Shown one piece after another: positions 1 to 7,130 of a DNA stretch of 51,282 bases. A model generated the notes under the pieces. That model worked only from the letters and a program-made list of their open reading frames with translations. It did no database searches and was not told the DNA's origin. The DNA is from Psychroserpens luteus (GTDB lineage: Bacteria; Bacteroidota; Bacteroidia; Flavobacteriales; Flavobacteriaceae): contig NZ_JADILU010000012.1 in NCBI RefSeq assembly GCF_015319355.1, positions 1 through 51,282 on the forward strand. Reading direction: 5' to 3'. Within the stretch, counting starts at the first letter, position 1, and the number at the start of each line of letters is the position of its first letter. Made by a program: the position numbers and the translations under genes.

Positions 1-80
1 ATTATAATAATGAAAGAATTAAACTAAATCTAAATGGAATGAGCCCGATTGAATATCGAGCTAATTATTGTCAAAATTAA
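1..80 (+). CDS. IS3-family transposase, C-terminal fragment (partial at window edge)
   Basis: The frame starting at position 3 reads YNNERIKLNLNGMSPIEYRA and ends at TAA 78-80. This is the usual C-terminal end of the DDE integrase-type OrfB of IS3-family (IS150-like) transposases: the aromatic-NNxR motif followed by GMSPxEYR. Only the last 25 residues lie in the window, so whether the rest of the element is intact cannot be judged. Family assignment rests on motif recognition. Confidence 0.85.
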   Translation, partial: YNNERIKLNLNGMSPIEYRANYCQN

Positions 81-113
81 TTATAAATTTGTCTAAGCTT
101 TTGGGTGCAGTCT
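1..113 (+). mobile_element. Right end of an IS3-family insertion sequence
   Basis: After the transposase stop at 80, about 30 bp contain GTCTAAGCTTTTGGGTGCAGT (91-111). This resembles the terminal inverted repeat of IS150-group elements (GTCTAA ... GGGTGCAGT). The element probably ends near 111-114, where a hairpin repeat begins. The left end lies outside the window, so the target duplication cannot be checked. Confidence 0.65.
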
Positions 114-176
114 AAAATCCGAAAGGATTTTCGTAAGCAGGCGAGAATTAGCAATAAATTATATACGGTGTTGTGC
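114..176. repeat. Hairpin-rich tract abutting the IS end
   Basis: AAAATCC (114-120) and GGATTTT (125-131) form a perfect 7-bp hairpin with a GAAA tetraloop. A tract with higher GC than its surroundings follows and ends in ACGGTGTTGTGC (165-176), just beyond the stop of the minus-strand gene. It looks like half of a palindromic intergenic repeat whose partner arm would lie on the other side of the IS. That it is a dispersed repeat is inference. Confidence 0.4.
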
Positions 177-181
177 TTTCG

Positions 182-913
182 TTATTTGTTTTTAAGTTCA
201 AGATTAATCATTTCTTTTAATTCTTTTATATTAATCAGCATATCGCTAAGGGCTTTAGCATTGTTAATTTCAGTATAATATTTTAAACCTAATGCACCTT
301 CAAGTGTCAAAATAATTTCTTCAATATTATCATTGATTCTTGAACCTTTATAAATAGGTTTTTTCGTGTTTAATCTAAGAAGACCTAATTGAAGAGGTTT
401 CATTAGCGCATTTAGGTATACTCCATTATTGCCATTAGACACTTTACTGTAGCTTTCTTGTGAGCGCTTTAAATCCAGTAGATGATTTCGAATAATTTCT
501 GGCATTAATTTTATATCACCTGTCGATTCTAATGTTTGAATAGTATTCGTGTTGAATGATGAGTATCTAGATACTCTATTAATTTTAAGTAATTCCTTAA
601 TAATTTGATTAGGCTCTAAATCTAAAGTCTCAATATATTTGTTGTATTCTTCAAAAGAGACAGTGTTACTTTCTAAAAAGGAAATTCGATTAGTAATGTT
701 TTCTATTTCTTTATCGAGATCAACTAAAATCTGACTATAGTAGTTGTGCCTTGTTTCATTAAGTTTACTAATTTCTTTAGCATTGTTTAATTGAAGTGCA
801 ATCAATATTCCAATAACAACCAGTATAATTTCTCCAATTGCATAAATCAGATATTTGCTGAATTTGTTTTCAGTCAGTAAGTTTTGTCTAATTTTTCTAA
901 AGAATTTTATCAT
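182..913 (-). CDS. DUF6090 family membrane protein
   Basis: A 243-residue protein with the stereotyped N-terminus of the DUF6090 family: a basic amphipathic start (MIKFFRKIRQ), one transmembrane helix at about residues 22-42 (AIGEIILVVIGILIALQLNN), then a soluble, mostly helical domain rich in Lys, Glu and Asn. The topology suggests a single-pass inner membrane protein. The function of the family is unknown. It is common in Flavobacteriaceae, often in several copies near accessory or mobile DNA, which fits its place beside an IS end here. The ATG at 911-913 starts the hydrophobic leader directly. No operon partner is visible, since the next minus-strand gene ends about 300 bp upstream of this start. 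Confidence 0.8.
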   Translation of the reverse strand: MIKFFRKIRQNLLTENKFSKYLIYAIGEIILVVIGILIALQLNNAKEISKLNETRHNYYSQILVDLDKEIENITNRISFLESNTVSFEEYNKYIETLDLEPNQIIKELLKINRVSRYSSFNTNTIQTLESTGDIKLMPEIIRNHLLDLKRSQESYSKVSNGNNGVYLNALMKPLQLGLLRLNTKKPIYKGSRINDNIEEIILTLEGALGLKYYTEINNAKALSDMLINIKELKEMINLELKNK

Positions 914-1218
914 TGGTTAGTTGTTTGTGGTAGTGAAGCACAATCAATGGATATACGCTATAGTCTATGTCCACACTATAACGCTAAGATAGTAAATCTT
1001 TTAATTTTTATTAATGATTTATTAGCTTCATAAATTTGTATATCAATCTATTATCTAACCTAATCATTCAAATTTCTCCCAAACACAGCAGCAACACCAC
1101 CAACTAATCCTGTGATTAAAATCAAGAGATAAGGATTTTACTTTTTAATATTTCAATAATCACAAAAATATAGCAAAGCTTTGACTGGATTTTTATTATA
1201 ATATAGGCTTTGTTGTGG
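914..1218. other. Gene-poor gap with relic coding sequence
   Basis: This 305-bp AT-rich spacer contains an imperfect hairpin (TATAGT / ACTATA, about 959-979) and a 25-codon minus-strand relic described separately (1060-1137). The motif TGTTGTGGTTAGTGC near 1211-1225, next to the following gene, echoes GTGTTGTGC at 169-176. I see no complete gene, tRNA or convincing terminator. Confidence 0.5.
1060..1137 (-). pseudogene. Membrane-helix relic of an unidentified gene
   Basis: On the minus strand an open frame without a start codon reads NPYLLILITGLVGGVAAVFG followed by RNLND and a TAG stop (1060-1062). The glycine-rich hydrophobic stretch looks like the last transmembrane helix of a membrane protein. 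The frame is closed on its 5' side by TAA at 1138-1140. It could be a decayed gene end or a chance open frame; the regular hydrophobic pattern followed by a polar tail favours a relic. No function is assigned. Confidence 0.3.
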
Positions 1219-1977
1219 TTAGTGCTTATTTATTATTTCTTGAGCTACTTTTCTAAAAAAAATGACGTCTAAAGGATCAATGTGATCCAATAGAACAACA
1301 CTTTCACCATAAGCATCTTCAATACTGTAAGATGTGCCTAAATTCTCAGGGACTTTTTCTAAAATAGTTCCTATAAAAGTACAGGCAGTTAAAAATGCTC
1401 CCAATTGGTTAGGATGAGTACCATCACTATCATATAATTTGATATTTGGGCGTAATTCCATTGCTAATTTCCAAGCTTTACCAATAGGTACTATAACTGC
1501 ATCATTTTGAATAGCTACTTCAGAGTATACATCATTTATTACTTCCTGATATTGTGGAACTTTTTCTCGTGCCCAAGTCAGGTATAAATATGGTTTTGCC
1601 CCATTTTCTTTGATAAGATCACAGAATAATTTTGAATATTTGAAGAGGCTGTCAGGTTCTTTGATAGCTCCCATACTAAATTCTTGAAGTACAACAATAT
1701 CAAAATCCCCATTCTTTATCAATTCCTGAGTTTTTAATCCTTTTTTACCGTGCCAATGTTCACTTAATTTAGCTCCTCCTACTACGCTTTTTTTTGTAAC
1801 TAATTTTGTTTTTGAATAATCAGAAATCAATGATACAATTTGTGGCATATTTTCAAAATAAGTGTAACTATTTCCAACAAACAGCACATTAATTGTGTCC
1901 TTTTTTTCTTGGGCTATACCTGTTAAGCTCAGAAATAATATTAGAATGATATTGATATTTATTGTTAACCTTTTCAT
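1219..1977 (-). CDS. Secreted SGNH/GDSL-like hydrolase family protein
   Basis: A 252-residue protein with an N-terminal signal peptide (about residues 1-22, ending GIAQ). It then has an SGNH-hydrolase fold signature: block I VGNSYT with candidate nucleophile Ser37, a central VVLQE segment, and block V DGTHP with Asp185 and His188 as the rest of the triad. The length fits a single-domain SGNH enzyme. The family hydrolyses ester or acetyl groups on lipids or glycans; the substrate here cannot be predicted. The signal peptide puts it in the periplasm or outside. It is a monocistronic minus-strand gene flanked by relic-bearing spacers. Confidence 0.7.
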   Translation of the reverse strand: MKRLTININIILILFLSLTGIAQEKKDTINVLFVGNSYTYFENMPQIVSLISDYSKTKLVTKKSVVGGAKLSEHWHGKKGLKTQELIKNGDFDIVVLQEFSMGAIKEPDSLFKYSKLFCDLIKENGAKPYLYLTWAREKVPQYQEVINDVYSEVAIQNDAVIVPIGKAWKLAMELRPNIKLYDSDGTHPNQLGAFLTACTFIGTILEKVPENLGTSYSIEDAYGESVVLLDHIDPLDVIFFRKVAQEIINKH

Positions 1978-2160
1978 TTTTTAAACTCTATTTATTTATA
2001 TTAATTTGATTGTTTAATTTTTTTAGTTACCATTTTTCATCTTCTTACAAGCAATATCTATTAATATCAATTGTCGATTTTTACATTCAAACGAAGTTCG
2101 ATTTATTTTTTGAGAAAGTCAAGTTTACTGGTTTAAGATTATTGATATTTCTATATTATT

Positions 2161-2347
2161 TCATGCAGTTGGTGTATCAAAAAGATGATTAATTTCATCA
2201 TCAGATCTATGTTTTTCAATTATTAATTCAAGACTACCAGAAGAATCATGTTTAGTAAAAAAAGTTATAATATTTGTGTTTGTATTTTGATGTACTGACC
2301 GAATTCTTAAGGAAGCAAGAATCTTAGGGTTTAGGAGATTGTTTCAT
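2161..2347 (-). pseudogene. Frameshifted relic of a ~61-codon gene, unidentified
   Basis: Reading the minus strand, ATG at 2345-2347 gives MKQSPKP then TAA. If one C in the CCC run is skipped, the frame continues KILASLRIRSVHQ and onward through FFTKHDSSGSLELIIEKHR to a TGA at 2161-2163. The total of 187 nt is 62 codons plus one base, as a single-base insertion would give. The composition (charged, amphipathic, no repeats) looks like real protein. I do not recognise the family. Evidence is the continuous open frame on both sides of the proposed indel. Confidence 0.4.
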
Positions 2348-2530
2348 TAGGATTTGATTGTGGAATACATGTATGATTTGTACAACTTAGGATTCTAAGG
2401 ATTTTTAGTCGAGATAAATCGCTTTTTAAATATTTGCATTTTAAATGGAGTTGAGGCTAGGTGTTGATTATGTGTATTTTAAGTTTGAAATTAATTAAAT
2501 TAGGTGTAAATTTCTTTCAAATATATAATT

Positions 2531-2597
2531 TTGACATACTCAGTCAATTTATTGAAAGGCTAGGTCAATTGAAGTATATATATTCTATTTAATTTTG
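2531..2597 (+). promoter_or_regulatory. Promoter with inverted repeats, cupin lipoprotein gene
   Basis: TTG (2569-2571), an 18-nt spacer and TAATTTTG (2590-2597) fit the Bacteroidota -33/-7 promoter (TTG ... TAnnTTTG). Upstream lies TTGAC-N7-GTCAA (2531-2547), and the palindrome TCAATTGA (2565-2572) covers the -33 box. These could be operator half-sites, for example for the AraC regulator encoded next. The promoter call is by consensus; the operator is inference. Confidence 0.5.
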
Positions 2598-2642
2598 TAT
2601 CATAATGCAATAAGTATTTATAAAACCTTAAATAATTCAATT

Positions 2643-3359
2643 ATGATTAAAAATGAGAATGTTATTAAAGTAATGGTATTAGGTGTCTTATTCATGATAT
2701 TTACCTTGCTTCAAAGTTGTGGTAAGAAAGAGAACAACTATAAAGCTAATGAACAAATAGCCAAGCTTTCTCTTGTTGAAGAAAAATCAGAGCCACATAG
2801 TCATGAAGAAGAATTAGAACCGCATACTCATAGTCATTCACCTCAAGATCCTGGTAATAGAATATTAAAACCAGAAGATGTAAAACAATTGTGGGTTTTT
2901 CCCGAAAGTAAAGACAAATTAGGCTCTGGAGGTATGCTTCAAATTTATATGGATGCTGAAAGTCATCCTGATGCTTCTTCAGGTTTTGCAAAATATGAGT
3001 TGGGAGTAGGAGGAGCTTTACCTGAGCATAAGCATAACAAAACAGAAGAAATTGCTTATTTTATTTCCGGAGAAGGTATTGTTATAAGTTATGAAAACGA
3101 CAAACGTAAAGAGACAGTTGTTAAAGAAGGATATGTATGGTATACAGCACCTGGAGAGTGGCATTCATTTAAAAACACAGGGAATGTGCCTTTAAAATTA
3201 GTATTCGCTACAGTACCAAATGCTAAGCATGGTTTATTGAATTTCTTTAAAACAGTAAGTGCAGAACCTGGAAAACAAGCGACCGCTTTAAGTGCAGAAG
3301 AATTTGCAAAACTTGCATTAGAAAATGACATGATCTTAAAGCCTGCAAAAATTGACTAA
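2643..3359 (+). CDS. Cupin-domain lipoprotein with His-rich segment
   Basis: A 238-residue protein starting at ATG 2643; an upstream in-frame codon at 2595 would hide the signal peptide. A type II signal peptide ends at LLQSC (Cys26). A His/Glu-rich stretch at about residues 51-66 (HSHEEELEPHTHSHS) could bind metal. The cupin domain follows: motif 1 GALPEHKHNKTEEIAYF with metal ligands His129, His131 and a Glu at about 135, and motif 2 PGEWHSFKN with His174. It is therefore a metal-dependent cupin anchored in a membrane, probably periplasmic or surface-exposed. Whether it is an enzyme, a ligand sensor or a metal-storage protein cannot be read from sequence. An AraC regulator and an acyl-CoA dehydrogenase-like gene follow on the same strand. 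Confidence 0.8.
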   Translation: MIKNENVIKVMVLGVLFMIFTLLQSCGKKENNYKANEQIAKLSLVEEKSEPHSHEEELEPHTHSHSPQDPGNRILKPEDVKQLWVFPESKDKLGSGGMLQIYMDAESHPDASSGFAKYELGVGGALPEHKHNKTEEIAYFISGEGIVISYENDKRKETVVKEGYVWYTAPGEWHSFKNTGNVPLKLVFATVPNAKHGLLNFFKTVSAEPGKQATALSAEEFAKLALENDMILKPAKID

Positions 3360-3519
3360 AATTTTATTTTCATTTTGTATTTGTTGTACGAAGTCTATAA
3401 TTTACCATTAAGCAATTTAAAGTGCATAAAAAACAACTTTAACCTTTGATATTGTGTTTCTTACAAGTTGATTCACTAAGAAAAGCGTAATTTTAAGCTA
3501 TAAACTTCATTTAAAAACT

Positions 3520-4386
3520 ATGGGAAACGGTTACGATATAGCAAAAAATAATCCTACGTTCAGGAAAATTGAAGTGTCATCTCTTATGTTTTCGGAATAT
3601 CGATGTATGGAGGAAAAATCGATTTTTACAGCATGGTCTCATCTAAATTATTTTATTTATGTTTTAGAAGGGAAAAAGAAATGGCGAACATTGCAACATA
3701 GCTATATGGCTCATGCTAATGAGGTGCTTTTTGTAAAAAAAGGAGCTAATATAATTCATAAATTTTTTGATTCAGATTTTTGTGCTATGGTCATCTTTAT
3801 TCCTGATACATATATAAAAGATTTTATTTCACAAAAACCAGAAATTGGCAGTAATATAAAACATAATATAGAAAGCGACAGTGTCATCCCTCTAAAATTA
3901 GATAGAACATTAAATACTTATTTTGCTTCTATGTTGGAGTATTTTTTTAATGAAGAAAAGCCTTCAAAATATTTGATGGAAATTAAATTTCAAGAATTAT
4001 TGGTCAATATTTTATCACTCTCATCTAATCCTGAAATTGGAAGCCATTTTAAGCAGGTAGCACAAAATTTGAAACCATCTATTAAAAATATAATGGAGGC
4101 TAATTTTATTTATAATCTATCTCTAGATGAGTTTGCCAGACTAACACACCGAAGTTTGAGCACTTTTAACCGTGATTTTTATACTATCTACAAAACATCA
4201 CCAGGAAAATGGCTTGCTAAAAAGAGAGTCCTTCATGCTAAAAAAATATTAGAGAGTACACAGCAAAAAATATATGAAGTGGCTTTTGATTGTGGTTTTG
4301 AAAGCCCAGCTCATTTCACAAGAGTTTTTAAGAATGAAAATGGAATAACACCTTTAAAATTTCAAAAAGCACAACTGTCCGTTTAA
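3520..4386 (+). CDS. AraC family transcriptional regulator
   Basis: 288 residues. The N-terminal half has the beta-rich pattern of an AraC ligand-binding domain (SHLNYFIYVLEGKKKW, HANEVLFVKKGA). The C-terminal approximately 100 residues are the double helix-turn-helix domain, with LSLDEFARLTHRSLSTFNRD as the first HTH and IYEVAFDCGFESPAHFTRVF as the second plus the conserved family signature. The architecture resembles ExsA-type regulators. It is a cytoplasmic DNA-binding regulator. It lies 160 bp after the cupin lipoprotein and 32 bp before the dehydrogenase-like gene, so it probably controls this locus; the ligand is unknown. Confidence 0.88.
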   Translation: MGNGYDIAKNNPTFRKIEVSSLMFSEYRCMEEKSIFTAWSHLNYFIYVLEGKKKWRTLQHSYMAHANEVLFVKKGANIIHKFFDSDFCAMVIFIPDTYIKDFISQKPEIGSNIKHNIESDSVIPLKLDRTLNTYFASMLEYFFNEEKPSKYLMEIKFQELLVNILSLSSNPEIGSHFKQVAQNLKPSIKNIMEANFIYNLSLDEFARLTHRSLSTFNRDFYTIYKTSPGKWLAKKRVLHAKKILESTQQKIYEVAFDCGFESPAHFTRVFKNENGITPLKFQKAQLSV

Positions 4387-4418
4387 TAACAATATAAAAA
4401 TATGTTCAACTTTTGATT

Positions 4419-5558
4419 ATGGATATTCATAAAAATAAGGAAACGAAAACCGTTTCAAAAAAGTGGTTACATCTTATAGATGAGCTAGGAGAACAATTAG
4501 CAAAAAACGGAAGCGCTCATGACCGAAATGATACCTTTGTTGCTGATAATTATAAATTATTGAAGAAAAATGGATATTTATCAGCTATGGTTCCTGAGTC
4601 CTTGGGTGGTGGTGGAGTTACTTTCAAGGAAATGTGCGCAATATTGGTGAAGATTGCACATTATTGTCCATCTACTTCATTAGCACTTTCAATGCATCAA
4701 CATCTCCTTGCAACCAATATATGGAAGTATAAACATCAGGACACAGGAGAAAAATTTCTAAGAGAGGTCGTTGATAAAAACCTGGTATTGATTAGTACTG
4801 GCGCACGTGACTGGTTAGACTCTAATGGAGATATGGCAAAAATAGATGGAGGCTATTTGGTTTCAGGAAAAAAACAATTTGCCAGCCAATCAGCAGTAGG
4901 TGATGTTTTAGTGACCAGTATACCTTATAATCATCCAGATGAAGGTTGGCAAGTATTGCATTTTTCAATACCTATGAACTCTTACGGAGTAAACGTATTA
5001 GATGATTGGCAAACATTAGGGATGCGTGGAACAGGCTCTCAAACTGTGACTCTTGAAAATGTATTTGTTTCAGACGATTCTATAATGATGACAAGAGCAA
5101 AAGGTGAATTCCCTATGTTTTGGAATGTGGTGCTAACAGTAGCATTGCCCTTAATTATGGCTCCTTATATAGGAATTGCAGAGAAAGCGATGAAAATCAC
5201 GCTAGAAAAGTTAAAAGTGAAACAACATAAACCACATCATATCACTTTTTTGTTAGGAGAAATGTACAATAGTCTTACATTATCACAGGTGCTTCATAAA
5301 GACATGATTGAAATAACCAATAATTTAGATTTTCAACCTAAAGAGAGCATAGGAGTTGATGTATTGACTAGAAAGACTCTGGTTACGAAGGCATGTATAA
5401 AAACTCTTAATAAAGCTATGGAAATAGTAGGAGGTCAAAGTTTTTATCGAAAATCTGAACTTGAACGACTCTTTCGAGATGTACAGGCAGTAAATTTTCA
5501 TACATTACCCGAAAAGCAGCAGCTACATTTTACTGGAGAATTTCTATTGAAATATTGA
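4419..5558 (+). CDS. Acyl-CoA dehydrogenase / flavin monooxygenase-like protein
   Basis: A 379-residue acyl-CoA dehydrogenase-fold flavoprotein. ATG 4419 is preferred over an in-frame TTG at 4413. Features: N-terminal helical domain (NGYLSAMVPESLGGGGV), active-site-side STSLALSMHQHL, middle beta-domain with GMRGTGSQTVTLENVFV, and a C-terminal helical domain ending ERLFRDVQAVNFHTLPEKQQ. The FRDVQA...FH tail resembles the subgroup containing DszC- or SfnB-like FMN monooxygenases as much as true fatty acid dehydrogenases, so the reaction (acyl-CoA oxidation versus FMN-dependent oxygenation) stays open. It is probably co-transcribed with the AraC gene 32 bp upstream. Confidence 0.78.
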   Translation: MDIHKNKETKTVSKKWLHLIDELGEQLAKNGSAHDRNDTFVADNYKLLKKNGYLSAMVPESLGGGGVTFKEMCAILVKIAHYCPSTSLALSMHQHLLATNIWKYKHQDTGEKFLREVVDKNLVLISTGARDWLDSNGDMAKIDGGYLVSGKKQFASQSAVGDVLVTSIPYNHPDEGWQVLHFSIPMNSYGVNVLDDWQTLGMRGTGSQTVTLENVFVSDDSIMMTRAKGEFPMFWNVVLTVALPLIMAPYIGIAEKAMKITLEKLKVKQHKPHHITFLLGEMYNSLTLSQVLHKDMIEITNNLDFQPKESIGVDVLTRKTLVTKACIKTLNKAMEIVGGQSFYRKSELERLFRDVQAVNFHTLPEKQQLHFTGEFLLKY

Positions 5559-5658
5559 AATTATTGCCAATTATTGCCAATGCTTTTAATACTTACAGAT
5601 TCAATTGTCAGTATTCCCATGTTAAACTAAATTTGATTATTTTTTTGACAAAGTCAAA
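5559..5658. promoter_or_regulatory. Tandem 10-mer and TTTGAC-AAA-GTCAAA palindrome
   Basis: Directly after the dehydrogenase stop, AATTATTGCC occurs twice in tandem (5559-5578). Further on, TTTGAC and GTCAAA form a perfect inverted repeat around AAA (5644-5658). It shares its TTGAC/GTCAA half-sites with the element before the cupin gene (2531-2547). It lies about 140 bp before the lipoprotein pair and may be an operator. No experimental support; the half-sites are AT-rich and could arise by chance. Confidence 0.3.
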
Positions 5659-5799
5659 TTGCTTTTAAATATATCAGTTATTTCAAGTGGTCAGCAATAA
5701 AAATACTTTTTGTTGCGTTATTCTTACAAATCAACCAAACCAACAAACTCTATTCTACACAATTACGTTTATTAAACTATTTTAAATCAATCAATAATT

Positions 5800-6432
5800 A
5801 TGAAACGTATTCTTATCACAGTATGCCTTTTTACGCTATTTTTTTCATGTTCATCAGATGATGACAACAATGTAGAACCTCAATCTAATTTTTATGGATT
5901 AGCAGTTGGAAACTCTTGGAATTATAAAATTTATGAACGTAATTTTCAAACCGAAACATTAGAATATAATGGTATTCAGCAAGATATTTCTGTAATTGAC
6001 ACTGAAGAGATAGATGGTAATTCATATTTTAAATTAAAAATTGTTACTTCTGGCTCTTCAGATAATGATACTTATTTTCCTAATGATGAAACTATTAACT
6101 ATAGAAGAATAGAAGATGGTAAGTTGCTTAATGAATATAACCAAACTATTTTTGTCAATAATGATTATACAGAACGTTTAATTTCCGAAGATGATTGGGG
6201 AAATTTCTATAATCGAACTCTAGAAGAATTAGCAACAGTAACTGTAGATGCAGGTGAATTTACATGTGCAGATATGTTAGTTTATGCTAAAAATTCAGAA
6301 GGAGCACAAATGGCAGGTTTAGATCATACGTATTACTCAAATGAGATAGGTTTAGTGTCTAGTTCTATATCATTTGTTGTGAGTGGTCAAATATTCTATA
6401 AAACAATTCTTAATTCTTATAACATTCAATAA
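5800..6432 (+). CDS. Lipoprotein, first of a tandem paralogous pair
   Basis: A 210-residue lipoprotein. MKRILITVCLFTLFFSC is a type II signal peptide with Cys17 as the lipidated residue, followed by an acidic SSDDDN tether of the kind that favours surface export in Bacteroidota. The mature part is probably beta-rich, with landmark motifs VGNSWNYK, NNDYTERLI..DDWGN, VDAGEFTC and GLDHTYYSNEIGLV. The downstream gene has all of them. The function is unknown. It sits 2 nt before its paralogue, so the pair is one transcript. A GNSWxY start and an AGxFxC motif recur in many uncharacterised Bacteroidota lipoproteins. Confidence 0.75.
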   Translation: MKRILITVCLFTLFFSCSSDDDNNVEPQSNFYGLAVGNSWNYKIYERNFQTETLEYNGIQQDISVIDTEEIDGNSYFKLKIVTSGSSDNDTYFPNDETINYRRIEDGKLLNEYNQTIFVNNDYTERLISEDDWGNFYNRTLEELATVTVDAGEFTCADMLVYAKNSEGAQMAGLDHTYYSNEIGLVSSSISFVVSGQIFYKTILNSYNIQ

Positions 6433-6434
6433 AT

Positions 6435-7073
6435 ATGAAACGTATTCTTATTACAATATGCTTATTCGCGTGTTTAGTAGCATGCTCAAGCGATGAATCT
6501 CAAACACCAGAAGCTCAAGACTCTAATTTTTATGCCTTAACCGTTGGTAATTCTTGGGAGTATAAAAATTATAGGTACAATCAAAACACTCAAACTTATG
6601 ATGACACAGGAGTTGTTGACGCAATAAGTATTATTTCTACGGAAGTCATTGATGGAGAAACCTATTACAAGTTTAGACGATTCACCACAGGTAATGAAGA
6701 ACAAATAACTTATTGTAATCCCAATGGTGAACATTTTGAATATTTAAGAGAATTTGAAGGGAATCTTATATGGAGTGATGGTGCTGTGAAATTCACAAAT
6801 AATGATTATACAGTAAGAACAATAGATGAAAATGATTGGGGAAACATCTTAGAAGAATTAACAGAAGATACAACAACACTAAATGTAGAAGCTGGGACTT
6901 TTAATTGTATAAATTCTGAGCGCTATGCAATTTTACCAGATGGAGAACAATCACCAGGTTTGGATAAATTTTATTATGCTGATGGATTTGGGTTAATATA
7001 TGATACGTCTTCATTTGTATCTAGTGACACACCGGTTATCATAAGACGTTTGGATTCTTATAACGTTCAATAA
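6435..7073 (+). CDS. Lipoprotein, second of a tandem paralogous pair
   Basis: A 212-residue paralogue of the preceding gene. The signal peptides are nearly identical at DNA level (both begin ATGAAACGTATTCTTAT), with lipidated Cys17. The shared blocks are VGNSWEYK, NNDYTVRTI..NDWGN, VEAGTFNC and GLDKFYYADGFGLI, and the intervening sequence has diverged. The start lies 2 nt after the upstream stop, which implies translational coupling. A strong bidirectional terminator follows at 7092. The conserved Cys in AGxFxC/AGxFNC sits at the same place in both copies. The function is unknown; the arrangement points to a tandem duplication followed by divergence. Confidence 0.75.
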   Translation: MKRILITICLFACLVACSSDESQTPEAQDSNFYALTVGNSWEYKNYRYNQNTQTYDDTGVVDAISIISTEVIDGETYYKFRRFTTGNEEQITYCNPNGEHFEYLREFEGNLIWSDGAVKFTNNDYTVRTIDENDWGNILEELTEDTTTLNVEAGTFNCINSERYAILPDGEQSPGLDKFYYADGFGLIYDTSSFVSSDTPVIIRRLDSYNVQ

Positions 7074-7091
7074 ATAATAAAACAATATTTT

Positions 7092-7130
7092 AAAAAAGTC
7101 TTCAATTTAAAACTGAAGGCTTTTTTATTT
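7092..7130. terminator. Bidirectional terminator between lipoprotein pair and MFS gene
   Basis: AAAAAAGTCTTCA (7092-7104) pairs with TGAAGGCTTTTTT (7114-7126), 13 bp with one G-T wobble and a 9-nt loop. It has A and T tracts on both sides, so it can serve the plus-strand lipoproteins and the convergent minus-strand transporter, whose stop codon at 7125 lies inside it. Confidence 0.85.

Larger units (their letters stand above)
1978..2642. other. Long spacer with frameshifted relic and a promoter
   Basis: About 665 bp without an intact gene. It holds a frameshifted minus-strand coding relic (2161-2347), a low-complexity AT-rich stretch, and at its right end a promoter with flanking inverted repeats for the cupin lipoprotein (2531-2597). 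A plus-strand open frame at 2010-2192 is hydrophobic, overlaps the relic and has no family features, so it is not called. Confidence 0.5.

Noticed and set aside
2010-2192. Plus-strand open frame of 60 codons
   Set aside because: Hydrophobic and Phe/Tyr-rich from AT-rich DNA, no family features, and it overlaps a better supported minus-strand relic.
5559-5578. Tandem AATTATTGCC as a CRISPR or satellite
   Set aside because: Only two copies of 10 bp without spacers.
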